Source of the DNA: Microcaldota archaeon
Lineage (GTDB): Archaea > Micrarchaeota > Micrarchaeia > Micrarchaeales > Micrarchaeaceae
Length of the DNA: 37,591 bases
NCBI GenBank assembly: GCA_021816885.1
Contig: JAKAWS010000010.1
Span: forward strand, 1 to 37,591
Direction: 5' to 3'
The notes under the pieces: generated by a model
The model's database searches: none
What the model was told of the DNA's origin: nothing
What the model saw: the letters and a program-made list of their open reading frames with translations, nothing else
Translations under genes and position numbers: made by a program
Part shown: piece after piece, positions 6,371-13,735 of the stretch
Layout: each line of letters starts with the position of its first letter
Position numbering within the stretch: the stretch's first letter is position 1

Positions 6371-6408
6371 CATGACATCTTCATGTAAGAGTCATGATTC
6401 CGTCATGA
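6371..6408. promoter_or_regulatory. Four helically phased TCATGA-type boxes
   Basis: The boxes CATGAC (6371), TCATGT (6381), TCATGA (6392) and TCATGA (6403) recur every 10-11 bp, one helical turn. They lie between the TATA box (6421-6436) and the ATG of the winged-helix gene. They therefore cover the expected transcription start, as a repressor site would. Confidence 0.6.
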
Positions 6409-6420
6409 TATTGTAGTGAT

Positions 6421-6436
6421 GGAATATATATTTAAA
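6421..6436 (-). promoter_or_regulatory. TATA box of winged-helix gene
   Basis: GGAATATATATTTAAA on the plus strand reads as a strong TATA box on the minus strand. It implies a start near 6402 and a leader of about 50 nt that contains the phased boxes. The rest of the gap down to 6514 shows no supported feature. Confidence 0.55.
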
Positions 6437-6514
6437 GCTTACTGAAAATCTGATGAAATAAAGGATTAGCGGAATGGGACAGTTGATATGTGGATGAATG
6501 GCAAGGATTAGCAT

Positions 6515-7492
6515 TTATCGTCGGTGTTTCCTGTTTGGTCGGCGTTCCTCTCTGAAGTAAGTATCGCGGTTAGGATAAGATTGGCGTTTTGCGCTGTGAC
6601 GGGGTTGTTCCCTATGGCCATAGTCTCTTGAATCTTTGCCGTGATCTCTTGAATCACGGCTGCGGTGCTGCTGCGCCTTTGGCTTGGGTTCCTGGCTCAT
6701 TATTCTTTCTATACTCTTGTCCAGAGCGGCTTTGAGTTCAGGAGCTATGAACCTTTTTGAAAGCACGTCCGCTTTAAGAGCCGTTGCTATCTTTGCTGAG
6801 TATGCGCGCGCCATCTTTCCACGCACATCTGGACGAGCCTGGGATATCGCCGGTAGTCTGAAAAGCACTCCGTATTTAGGCGGTTTGCTTCCGAACTTTA
6901 TGTGCTTGAACAGCGCCTTCTCTGCGCCGAGGAGCTGGATGGTGCCTGCAGGCATAAGAACAAGCCGGTCAAGCGATCCGGCTTTGCTAAGAAGTTCGGC
7001 AGCGACCATATTGTCAGTCAGATAAACCGTGTTGGGAAGAAGGCGTTCTGTCGCTGATTTGATGTAGTCCTCTAGGGATTTGCGGAGCGATTCTGCGGAA
7101 TCGCTGCTCTCTGTGAATTTTGACAGAACAGACATCTCCTCTTCCCCCATCTTCCTGCCTATAGATTCGGATATCTTCTCGTAGATGCGGTCTGACATCT
7201 CTTCGCCGAGTATCTCTGCTAGTTCGTCGCGATTAATGCTGCCTGATGTCGAAAGCTTATGGACAACCTTTGATAGACTGGATGGATTTGATATTCTGAC
7301 TTCCGGAAAATAGATACCGAACCATTCGGAGAGGCGCTCAAACGAGAGATTGTATGACCTGTTCAGCTCGTTTATCGCGTTAACAGCCTGTATGAGTGCA
7401 TACTCCTCGCTCGCATAAGAGCTCTTTATACCCTCTTTGGCAGCTATAATCATCTGTCGCCTAAGCTCCTCGGTCCCGTTATCCAGAAAAAC
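6515..7492 (-). CDS. Nop5/Nop56-58-like C/D RNP core protein, short N-terminus
   Basis: About 325 residues from the GTG at 7492. It shows the Nop5 coiled coil (EEYALIQAVNAINELNRSYN followed by LSEWFGIYFPEV) and the Nop RNA-binding domain (PNTVYLTDNMVAAELLSKAG, then LMPAGTIQLLGAEKALF and PPKYGVLFRLP). A very basic Arg/His-rich tail follows. Nop5 bridges L7Ae, guide RNA and fibrillarin in 2'-O-methylation RNPs. The usual ~110-residue fibrillarin-binding N-terminal domain is absent: only about 30 residues precede the coiled coil. The frame stays open upstream to 7741, but that stretch does not resemble Nop5 and contains a TATA box at 7517-7525, 29 nt before the GTG. I therefore treat the message as leaderless. 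Confidence 0.85.
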   Translation of the reverse strand, partial: VFLDNGTEELRRQMIIAAKEGIKSSYASEEYALIQAVNAINELNRSYNLSFERLSEWFGIYFPEVRISNPSSLSKVVHKLSTSGSINRDELAEILGEEMSDRIYEKISESIGRKMGEEEMSVLSKFTESSDSAESLRKSLEDYIKSATERLLPNTVYLTDNMVAAELLSKAGSLDRLVLMPAGTIQLLGAEKALFKHIKFGSKPPKYGVLFRLPAISQARPDVRGKMARAYSAKIATALKADVLSKRFIAPELKAALDKSIERIMSQEPKPKAQQHRSRDSRDHGKDSRDYGHREQPRHSAKRQSYPNRDTYFREERRPNRKHRR

Positions 7493-7516
7493 ACCTGTAT
7501 TGGTTGACTGGCGGCG

Positions 7517-7525
7517 TTTAAATAC
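7517..7525 (-). promoter_or_regulatory. TATA box of Nop5-like gene
   Basis: TTTAAATAC on the plus strand reads GTATTTAAA on the minus strand, centred 29 nt before the GTG at 7492. This supports the short form of the protein. The remaining gap to GlyRS (7526-7762) holds only a 7-bp hairpin (7724-7730 with 7740-7746), which may affect glyS expression. Confidence 0.5.
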
Positions 7526-7762
7526 TTTTCTGGGAAGGAGCAGGGCACTTTGCGTACACGCATATCTGAAGAGAAGGAGCCGCGCAGTTGGCTTCGGCCT
7601 AAAAAAGGTTCGGGCAAATACGGCAAGCCGATAACTTACAAGGGCTGCCGGCCTTCCGAAAAGGATCTTCTCTGACCTTTCCTTTTTTCCTTTTTTTTCT
7701 CCTTCTCGTGACAGAAAAGGATAAAGGGATTTGCGTGACATCCCTTATTACTTTGTGGTCCT

Positions 7763-9244
7763 ATGGAAAGACAGAGCCTTGAGAGCCTGGTGAATCTTTG
7801 TGCTAGGCGGAGCATAATAATACCCGCATTCGAGGCATACGGAGAGGTCTCCGGATTCTACGATTACGGCCCGATAGGCACCAGAATAAAGCACAATATC
7901 GAGAACTCTTGGAGAAAATCATTTGTCGACAGTATGGGGAACCTTGAAATAGAGAGCACTGTAGTGTGCCCTGAGAGGGTTTTTGAAGCTAGCGGCCACT
8001 TGAAGAACTTCGTCGATCCGGTAGTGAACTGTCCGAAGTGCGGAAGCAGCTACCGCGCAGACAAACTGCTTGAGGAATACTTTGCGGGCCTGAAGGACGA
8101 TGCAAGGAGAGAGGCAGTCAAGCACTCTGCCCCTGCAGAACTTCAGTCCCTAATAAAAGAGAATATAAAGTGCCTTAAATGCAAGAGCGACCTTGGCGAG
8201 GTTGGGACTTTCAACCTCATGTTCCAGACGAAGATAGGCCCTTCCAACAAACAGGTTGGCTATCTCAGGCCAGAAACTGCCCAAGGCATCTTCCTTGACT
8301 TCAAAAGCATATTCAGGAATTATGGATTGAAGCTTCCTATCGGAATCGGCCAAATCGGAAAGGTCTTCAGAAACGAGATCTCTCCCAGGAACATGCTTAT
8401 AAGGATGAGAGAGTTTTCCCAAATGGAGATGGAGTACTTTTTTGACCCGGCTGACTTGTCCTCTATCGAGAAAGACGCTCAAACGTACTCTGCATGCAAA
8501 ATAAACTTCTTATCTAGGGATGCACAGGCGAACAGGGGATCCGACACCGAACCCGTCAGCATTGGCGAACTCCTTGACAGGAAGGTATTGCCGAACCATC
8601 TTTATGCGATGCTCCTTGCAAGGGAGCTTGACTTCCTAAAGCGGATAGGTATAACTGACGATCTTATAAGGTTCAGAGACCTGATGGAGGACGAACTTCC
8701 ACATTATTCGAAGAGGAACGTAGACGTTGAGGTAAAGATGCAAGGCGGATTCGAAGAGGTCATAGGAAACGCTTACAGGACAGATTTCGACCTTACCAAC
8801 CACCAGAATGCGTCGGGTAAGAACATGTCAATCATGAGTAACAACAAGAACATAGTGCCCCATGTGGTTGAAACGAGCTTTGGCATCGACAGGCTTTTCT
8901 GGGCGGCAATGTATAATTCCCTGTACAAGACAGAAGGGAGGGAGTGGGATGTCCTCTTGCTCAATGAGAGCATAGCACCTTACCGATACGCGCTATTCCC
9001 TCTCCAGAAAGACGAGCAGCTTATCAATAAGACAATTGCGGTAAGGGATAAGCTCTCCAAATCAAACCTCTCCGTCTTCTACTCGGAGAGCGGAAGCATA
9101 GGAAAGAGATACGCGAAGGCTGACGAGATGGGAATACCGTATTCCGTAACTATCGATTATGATACGTTGAAGGACGAGACAGTAACTGTCAGAAACGCCT
9201 CTGACACAAAGCAGACCAGGGTAGACTGGAACCACATTAGGTAA
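7763..9244 (+). CDS. glyS: Glycyl-tRNA synthetase, dimeric class II
   Basis: 493 residues of the archaeal/eukaryotic alpha2 type. Class II motif 2 is FRNEISPRN and motif 3 is in FGIDRLFWA. The N-terminal signature GFYDYGPIGTRIKHNIENSW and the block GYLRPETAQGIFLDF are characteristic. Four cysteines in two pairs (CPKCGSSY and CLKCKS) suggest a zinc knuckle in the insertion domain. The C-terminal part (DVLLLNESIAPYRYALFPLQ onward) is the anticodon-binding domain. It charges tRNA-Gly with glycine in the cytoplasm. An OGG-type glycosylase follows after 51 nt and translin after that, in the same direction. Confidence 0.97.
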   Translation: MERQSLESLVNLCARRSIIIPAFEAYGEVSGFYDYGPIGTRIKHNIENSWRKSFVDSMGNLEIESTVVCPERVFEASGHLKNFVDPVVNCPKCGSSYRADKLLEEYFAGLKDDARREAVKHSAPAELQSLIKENIKCLKCKSDLGEVGTFNLMFQTKIGPSNKQVGYLRPETAQGIFLDFKSIFRNYGLKLPIGIGQIGKVFRNEISPRNMLIRMREFSQMEMEYFFDPADLSSIEKDAQTYSACKINFLSRDAQANRGSDTEPVSIGELLDRKVLPNHLYAMLLARELDFLKRIGITDDLIRFRDLMEDELPHYSKRNVDVEVKMQGGFEEVIGNAYRTDFDLTNHQNASGKNMSIMSNNKNIVPHVVETSFGIDRLFWAAMYNSLYKTEGREWDVLLLNESIAPYRYALFPLQKDEQLINKTIAVRDKLSKSNLSVFYSESGSIGKRYAKADEMGIPYSVTIDYDTLKDETVTVRNASDTKQTRVDWNHIR

Positions 9245-9295
9245 ACTACATACCGCCAAAAGGCGCGGATTTCCATTGCGAAGTTAGATGATCCA

Positions 9296-10159
9296 TTGAA
9301 GAGCGAAAGACTTACTGCGGAGATACTAAACTTATCTTATACTATAGAGAGCGGTCAGCCCCTTACTTTCTACGGAGACTACAGAAATGGATCTGACCAG
9401 ATAACCTATCCGGTTGGCGGTGCGCTTGTGACAGCAAGATTCGCGCATATGGGCGATAAGGTAGTTATAGATGCAAGAAGTAGCAATGGAAAATCTGTTA
9501 AGGACGAGATAACGAGTAGGTTCAGGCTAAATGATGATATCCAAACTATGTATGAATCCATAAGCACGGACAAAAAGATATCTGCTGCGATAAGGCAATT
9601 CCGAGGAATGAGAGTCACAAAGAACGAACCATGGGAGACCAGCGTCTGCTTTATAATATCGCAGTTCAACAACCTTAAGAGGATAAGAGGAATAATCAAG
9701 AATATGATGGAACGCTTCGGAGACCCTATCTGCAGCTTTGACGAAGAAACGAGATATTCTTTCCCTTCTGCAGAGGCGCTCTCCAATGCAAGAATAGAGG
9801 ATATAATGAGATGCGGCGCGGGCTTCAGGGCAAAGTACATAAAGAGCGCCGCGAAATACTGCACGGAGAACCTCGACCTTGAGAGCATATCAAAACTTGA
9901 ATATGCTGATCTAAAAGAGGAATTGATGAGGATAGATGGAGTGGGGGACAAGGTAGCCGATTGTATAGCACTTATGGGATACGGAAAGATGGAGGCATTT
10001 CCGGTAGACGTTTGGGTAAAGAGAAGCATGGAGAAGATGTACTTCAAAGGAAAGAAAAAGGGCGTGAAAGATATACACGCTTATGCGAGTGGGAAATGGG
10101 GAGAGATGGCTGGCTTTGCGCAGCAGTATATCTTTTGGTATGGACGTAGCAATTTTTAG
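9296..10159 (+). CDS. 8-oxoguanine DNA glycosylase/AP lyase, OGG1 type
   Basis: 287 residues with an OGG1-like N-terminal domain and the HhH-GPD core. The hairpin-helix-hairpin motif IDGVGDKVADCI carries the catalytic Lys K219. The Gly/Pro-Asp loop FPVDVW carries D238. The block ISQFNNLKRI matches the damage-binding NNN-type region. The enzyme excises 8-oxoguanine opposite cytosine and can nick the abasic site through a Schiff base. No 4Fe-4S cysteine cluster is seen, in keeping with the OGG1 family. The start is taken as TTG at 9296, since no in-frame ATG precedes the conserved part; the precise start is uncertain. Translin begins 8 nt downstream. Confidence 0.9.
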   Translation: MKSERLTAEILNLSYTIESGQPLTFYGDYRNGSDQITYPVGGALVTARFAHMGDKVVIDARSSNGKSVKDEITSRFRLNDDIQTMYESISTDKKISAAIRQFRGMRVTKNEPWETSVCFIISQFNNLKRIRGIIKNMMERFGDPICSFDEETRYSFPSAEALSNARIEDIMRCGAGFRAKYIKSAAKYCTENLDLESISKLEYADLKEELMRIDGVGDKVADCIALMGYGKMEAFPVDVWVKRSMEKMYFKGKKKGVKDIHAYASGKWGEMAGFAQQYIFWYGRSNF

Positions 10160-10167
10160 GCGGTTGT

Positions 10168-10734
10168 ATGATAGACAAGGAACTGGAACTCATAGAGAAA
10201 GAGATAGAGAAAAGACAGACGAGACTTGATCAGGTGAACGAGCTTTCTAAAAAGGCAATAAGAATAGCTGGCAGTATAATGGCCATGATACACAACAATG
10301 AGGATGTGGAAGAGAAGATTGGCGAACTGAGAAAATATGCAGAGACGCTGAAGAAAGTCGATAGCGAATTTAGGTGGCACGCACTTCAGGCGCTTCAAGA
10401 GTATGTAGAAGCAGAGGCACTCTATTCTATAAAGAGAAAGGGCGTGCTGCCCGACAGTCCAAGCCTAAACGTATCTCCCGAGGCATATCTTCTTGGGATT
10501 ATGGATGTGATAGGAGAGCTAAGGAGGGAAGTAATAGATTCTCTTAATGATGAGAACCTGGAACGGGCCGAAAGTCTGTACAAGATGATAAGGGAGATAT
10601 TCGATGTGACTAGGGGGATGAGGTATACTGAATCTCTTGTTCCGGGATTCAGGAGAAAGCAGGATGTGGCAAGGATACAGATGGAGAACTCCGGCAGCGA
10701 GATTCTTCTGTTCAAGGGCAAGAAAAGACTCTAA
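10168..10734 (+). CDS. Translin/TRAX-family protein
   Basis: 188 residues, all-helical. The family core is clear: EYVEAEALYSIKRKGVLPD and then SPEAYLLGIMDVIGELRREV, LYKMIREIFDVTRGMRYTE, and the basic PGFRRKQDVARIQ. Translin-family proteins form octameric barrels that bind single-stranded nucleic acid. TRAX subunits are Mg-dependent RNases that in other systems process tRNA 5' leaders and small RNAs, with Glu/Asp catalytic residues such as those in EAEALY. The gene is 8 nt behind the OGG gene, so co-expression is likely. Its stop overlaps by 4 nt the stop of a convergent HTH gene. Confidence 0.92.
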   Translation: MIDKELELIEKEIEKRQTRLDQVNELSKKAIRIAGSIMAMIHNNEDVEEKIGELRKYAETLKKVDSEFRWHALQALQEYVEAEALYSIKRKGVLPDSPSLNVSPEAYLLGIMDVIGELRREVIDSLNDENLERAESLYKMIREIFDVTRGMRYTESLVPGFRRKQDVARIQMENSGSEILLFKGKKRL

Positions 10735-11087
10735 GATATCTCTAGCAGATTGCGGTCCAGGGCTACGCGCTCTATCTCCAATAAGACCGCATCCTTGTTG
10801 GCTCCGGAGGCGGCTTTTTGGACCACCGCCACCTCGAGGCTTTTGTTTATTATATATGCCACCATCCTTGCGGTTTTTGCGGAGTATCTCTTATGGAGGT
10901 ACTTGTTTACCGCGGCTCCAGTCACATCAAGAATCCGTGCTATCTCCACGCTGCTGAAGGACCTTTTCTCAGAAAGAGATAACGCTGCGGCTATTTTGAC
11001 TGCTGACACAGTATCCCTAATGTTCCCAGAACATGGGGCGTCCGTCTTTCCGGCTTTGACCATCGAGTAAAATTCCAATCCACTCAT
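10731..11087 (-). CDS. Small HTH DNA-binding protein (COG2522-like)
   Basis: 118 residues. A helix-turn-helix is visible at about residues 43-66: FSSVEIARILDVTGAAVNKYL followed by HKRYS. It resembles the archaeal COG2522-type regulators that pair an N-terminal segment with an XRE-like HTH. The N-terminal part includes a single Cys (DAPCSGNIRD). The C-terminal helix is predicted to be amphipathic. It is transcribed divergently from eS26 with a TATA candidate at 11104-11116, 25 nt before the ATG (leaderless). Regulation of the neighbouring ribosomal protein operon is possible but unproven. Confidence 0.65.
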   Translation of the reverse strand: MSGLEFYSMVKAGKTDAPCSGNIRDTVSAVKIAAALSLSEKRSFSSVEIARILDVTGAAVNKYLHKRYSAKTARMVAYIINKSLEVAVVQKAASGANKDAVLLEIERVALDRNLLEIS

Positions 11088-11088
11088 A

Positions 11089-11116
11089 TTTTAATATTTG
11101 GTATGGAATATAATAC
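11089..11116. promoter_or_regulatory. Divergent promoter pair (HTH gene / eS26)
   Basis: Two A/T-rich elements lie in a 39-nt gap. ATTTTAATATTT (around 11094) faces eS26, and a TATTATATTCC-like element (11104-11116, minus strand) faces the HTH gene. Each is 25-33 nt from the start codon it would serve. Confidence 0.5.
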
Positions 11117-11126
11117 AGGTGTTTAA

Positions 11127-11363
11127 TTGAGAGGAAAGAATACTGTGGTAGTTTGTGAGTCATGCGGAAGGAAGACCCCGAGGAATAAGGCTGTCGCATA
11201 CGAGAAAGCGCTCAGCATAGGCACGGGAATGAACACCACCAAAGATGTAAGGCTCTTCGAAAAAAGGAAGATATATTATTGCATAAGCTGTGCAAAACAC
11301 AGGGGAATCTTTGAGAAGAAGAAGCGCGAGGCGAGGGCGCGTTCAGAAAGGTCTTTTAGATGA
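11127..11363 (+). CDS. rps26e: Small-subunit ribosomal protein eS26
   Basis: 78 residues, shorter than the ~100 of eukaryotic S26. It has the two zinc-binding CxxC pairs: C10/C13 (VCESCGRKTPRNKAV) and C52/C55 (YYCISCAKHRGI). The C-terminus is basic and Arg-rich (KKKREARARSERSFR). eS26 binds near the mRNA exit site of the 30S subunit. It is not universal in archaea; it is usual in TACK and Asgard lineages and patchy elsewhere. The start is TTG at 11127. The stop overlaps the next gene's ATG by 4 nt, suggesting a translationally coupled operon with two uncharacterised genes. Confidence 0.85.
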   Translation: MRGKNTVVVCESCGRKTPRNKAVAYEKALSIGTGMNTTKDVRLFEKRKIYYCISCAKHRGIFEKKKREARARSERSFR

Positions 11364-11776
11364 CCATAAATCCCAACAAAGATCTATTGATATTCAGGAT
11401 GAGGATAGAAAGGGAACAGGCCGGCATACGGTCTGGCCCCCAGACGAGAAATAACCCATTCCATGTCATTAATTTTGAGGCTATCGAGGAGAGGATAGAG
11501 AGGCCGATAGTGGCAGGCATGAAGAGCGGAATAAAGAAAATACTAGAGGAGCAAGAAAAAGCGAGGATTGTCGTAGAAACTGTGCGCACGAAAAAGAGCG
11601 GCGCAGCACAGGAGCCAAAGAAGGAACAATCGCAACATGGACAACCTGCAGCAGAAAGCATAGTCAACCCAGGCGACCAGATAAACGAGATAGATGAGAG
11701 TGTAGACAAAGTACTTGACATGCTTAACAAGATAAGCGAGAAGCAGAAAGTAATCTCAGATTTGGATGGTGCATAA
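11360..11776 (+). CDS. Uncharacterised coiled-coil protein
   Basis: 138 residues, family not recognised. The N-terminal part (INPNKDLLIFRMRIEREQ, then NNPFHVINFEAIEERIERP) looks folded. The remainder is charged helix with a polar Gln/Glu/Lys linker (about 78-105) and a last helix (IDESVDKVLDMLNKISEKQK) suited to coiled-coil pairing. There is no membrane segment or metal motif. It sits between eS26 and a zinc-finger membrane protein and overlaps both (4 nt and 11 nt). Its function is therefore probably tied to the membrane protein that follows. Confidence 0.7.
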   Translation: MTINPNKDLLIFRMRIEREQAGIRSGPQTRNNPFHVINFEAIEERIERPIVAGMKSGIKKILEEQEKARIVVETVRTKKSGAAQEPKKEQSQHGQPAAESIVNPGDQINEIDESVDKVLDMLNKISEKQKVISDLDGA

Positions 11777-12899
11777 GATGGCTGCGCAGTCCCCAGAAAA
11801 AGAGATAGGCGGAATGATAGCGCAGGCGAAGGATTTATCACAGGCAATAATAAGGCAGAGGGAGGCGATTGCCGCGGATATAAAATTAGGCAGGTCTTCC
11901 GCTGCAAACATACAAAAGTTAAACTCGATGATAGCGCAGGCGAATGAGATTGCTGTGCGTATAAGCGCAGCCCAGGACACTCTCATATCCATGAAGGTCT
12001 CGGCACAGAAGCAGGCAGGTAATACGCGAGGCGGAGAAAAGAGGACCGGAGAGGAGAGACAGCAGATACCGATGCCTTCGCTCGGCAAACCAGCAAAAGT
12101 CCAAAGCGCGCCTACTGCTGAAGTAATTAAGAACGCTGTTTATAGCCAGCCTGCGCAAGAGCAAAAAATGGAGAAGCGGACGAACTCCTTTACCGCAAGC
12201 CAGATAGAGGCAGCTGGAGTCCCATCAGACTACCTTACCGATCATAAAACAGGAAAGACCCAGGAAAACAGGCAGAAGTGCATATGGCACCCTTGGAGAG
12301 ACGCATACACTACATGTAAATTCTGCGGCAGGCCGTTCTGTTACGAAGATATAATAGACAAGAACGGAACAGCCTTCTGCCTTGAAGATATTGATAAGAC
12401 CGAGAAGCCGGTAGAAACGAAAAGCGCCAGGTATCAGTACGGAGGCATGATGTCGGCTTCGGTGCTCATGCTTATCCTCATACTCTTCATATATTTCGGG
12501 TACCCACAGATAATTTATCAGGGCGGCAAGCTCTTTTTGGCTCTGCCGGGCGTATTGCACGGCAATTTCTCTGAACTGGGGCAGTTCGAGAACTTTGTAA
12601 ATCTCTTCCCACTGCTCGGATTGCTTATTGCACTTTTTGATTTCGCTTCTGGAGTGGCGGTCCTTGCCAGCACAAGAAAATCTTTCGTGTACGGAGTAAG
12701 CGCGGATATGATATCGATAATCGCCTTTTCGTATGCATATCTTGCTTACATAAGGAATTATATGTTGATTATAACGATACTCTCTTTTGTCTCTCTAGTA
12801 TTACTTGTGGTGTATAAAGAGTATGAATACGGAGCGACCGAGAAAAGCGATATCACCGATTATCTTGGGGCAGACCTATCTAATCTTACTGCGTACTGA
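11766..12899 (+). CDS. Membrane protein with B-box-like zinc finger and coiled coil
   Basis: 377 residues. Residues 10-80 form an Ala/Gln-rich coiled coil, followed by a disordered linker to about 140. A zinc-binding segment at 172-208 carries C172, H175, C184, C187, C192 and C205 in the order C-x2-H...C-x2-C...C...C, similar to B-box fingers. Four to five hydrophobic helices span about 227-350, followed by a short acidic tail. The topology suggests a cytoplasmic N-terminal binding region attached to the membrane. The family is not recognised by name. An ATG at 11778 is an alternative start that avoids overlap with the previous gene. A small hairpin (12917-12934) follows the stop. Confidence 0.7.
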   Translation: MVHKMAAQSPEKEIGGMIAQAKDLSQAIIRQREAIAADIKLGRSSAANIQKLNSMIAQANEIAVRISAAQDTLISMKVSAQKQAGNTRGGEKRTGEERQQIPMPSLGKPAKVQSAPTAEVIKNAVYSQPAQEQKMEKRTNSFTASQIEAAGVPSDYLTDHKTGKTQENRQKCIWHPWRDAYTTCKFCGRPFCYEDIIDKNGTAFCLEDIDKTEKPVETKSARYQYGGMMSASVLMLILILFIYFGYPQIIYQGGKLFLALPGVLHGNFSELGQFENFVNLFPLLGLLIALFDFASGVAVLASTRKSFVYGVSADMISIIAFSYAYLAYIRNYMLIITILSFVSLVLLVVYKEYEYGATEKSDITDYLGADLSNLTAY

Positions 12900-12916
12900 A
12901 GTAGATATGCAAAAAA

Positions 12917-12934
12917 CACCAGGAAATTCTGGTG
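12917..12934 (+). terminator. Small hairpin after zinc-finger membrane gene
   Basis: CACCAG (12917-12922) pairs with CTGGTG (12929-12934) around a 6-nt A/T-rich loop, 18 nt after the stop codon. The following stretch to 13147 contains only a 32-codon open frame (12907-13005) with no recognisable features. It also has an A/T-rich promoter-like segment around 13064-13096 for the PH-like gene. Confidence 0.4.
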
Positions 12935-13147
12935 CAATTTCTGAGCTTCGTGCATATAAGGAAACAAGCATATCCCAACTATTTGAACAAGCGCACGCCA
13001 ACTAGGAGGCAGGTACGTAAGATAAATGCTGGTCTGGTATTGGTGCCGAAGTTGAGGTCGCAGAAAAGTATTTATCGCTTAAGTTTTATGATATAGAAGT
13101 GGCAACGCTGGATTGATTGGCGGAGCTCCTCCAAAAGAAGTGATATT

Positions 13148-13492
13148 ATGCCCCACAAACTTTCTATTCATGAAGGAAAAATTATCGTGGAATTTGAAGG
13201 GCTTGAAAAGATTGCAGCCATAAAAAGGAAGCTAGTGTTCAGATTGAATAATGTTGTATCTGTTTCTACTGAAACAAGAAGATGGTTAGAAGGGATTAGA
13301 TTGGGAGGTGCCGGTCTTCCTGGTGTTATCAAGGAGGGAAGATATGGACTCAGAGATGGACGCGCATTCTTTGCGATGCGGAACCCGGATAAGTGCGTAA
13401 CAATAGAGTTCAAGAACGAACCGTATAAGTATCTTGTTATAGATGTTGACCATAAAGATAAAATCGCAAAGGAATTACTCAGAAAAAAATGA
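13148..13492 (+). CDS. Small PH-like domain protein
   Basis: 114 residues, all-beta with a final helix. The pattern (EGKIIVEFEGLEKIAAIKRK, then a strand VVSVSTE, RLGGAGLPGVIKEGRYGL, and VTIEFKNEPYKYLVIDVD) resembles a family of short pleckstrin-homology-like proteins common in Actinobacteria and other bacteria. Their function is undefined. There is no signal peptide and no membrane helix, so it is probably cytoplasmic. It stands alone, with a TATA-like segment about 60-80 nt upstream. Bacterial resemblance may reflect lateral transfer. Confidence 0.6.
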   Translation: MPHKLSIHEGKIIVEFEGLEKIAAIKRKLVFRLNNVVSVSTETRRWLEGIRLGGAGLPGVIKEGRYGLRDGRAFFAMRNPDKCVTIEFKNEPYKYLVIDVDHKDKIAKELLRKK

Positions 13493-13662
13493 GATTATAA
13501 ATTTCAAAAACCAATTCAAAAAATCAAGAAAAACTCGTTCCGACCATTGAATTGCTGAAACCGGTTGCGGTAACAACGGCGTAGAAGCGTGTACAAAACC
13601 AAGAACGGATGCCGCCACGATTGCAAAAGACCATGTCCAGATCCAGTCTTTGTTCCGCTATA
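13493..13662. other. Intergenic stretch without supported gene
   Basis: 170 nt between the PH-like gene and tRNA-Gln. It is A/T-rich at first (13493-13545), which may serve as a terminator region for both sides, then mixed. Short open frames exist on both strands but have no protein-like composition. No guide-RNA boxes, repeats or promoter that I can defend. Confidence 0.5.
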
Positions 13663-13735
13663 TAGCCCCGACCGGATTCGAACCGATGTGCGCGGGTCCA
13701 AGGCCCGCTATCCTTGGCCACTAGATGACGGGGCT
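13663..13735 (-). tRNA. tRNA-Gln(TTG)
   Basis: A 7-bp acceptor stem (minus strand AGCCCCG with CGGGGCT) and discriminator A. The A1:U72 pair is the archaeal tRNA-Gln identity feature read by the transamidation route. The anticodon stem GCGGG/CCCGC encloses CCTTGGA, giving anticodon TTG but with C rather than the near-universal U at position 33. The T-arm has the canonical loop TTCGAAT. There is no intron. The first tRNA base directly follows the proS stop codon, so the tRNA is very likely cut out of the proS transcript by RNase P. Confidence 0.88.

Noticed and set aside
6440-6475. Possible second C/D sRNA (CTGA followed by TGATGA)
   Set aside because: The C' box has the wrong first base, the flanking spacers are not 12 nt to any further box, and no terminal stem is present.
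7493-7741. N-terminal extension of the Nop5-like gene (83 further codons in frame)
   Set aside because: It contains a TATA box 29 nt before a GTG, is rich in Arg/Phe/Leu without any Nop5 resemblance, and runs into the divergent glyS promoter region.
12907-13005. 32-codon open frame after the zinc-finger membrane protein
   Set aside because: It includes the hairpin at 12917-12934, has no recognisable features, and is too short to support.
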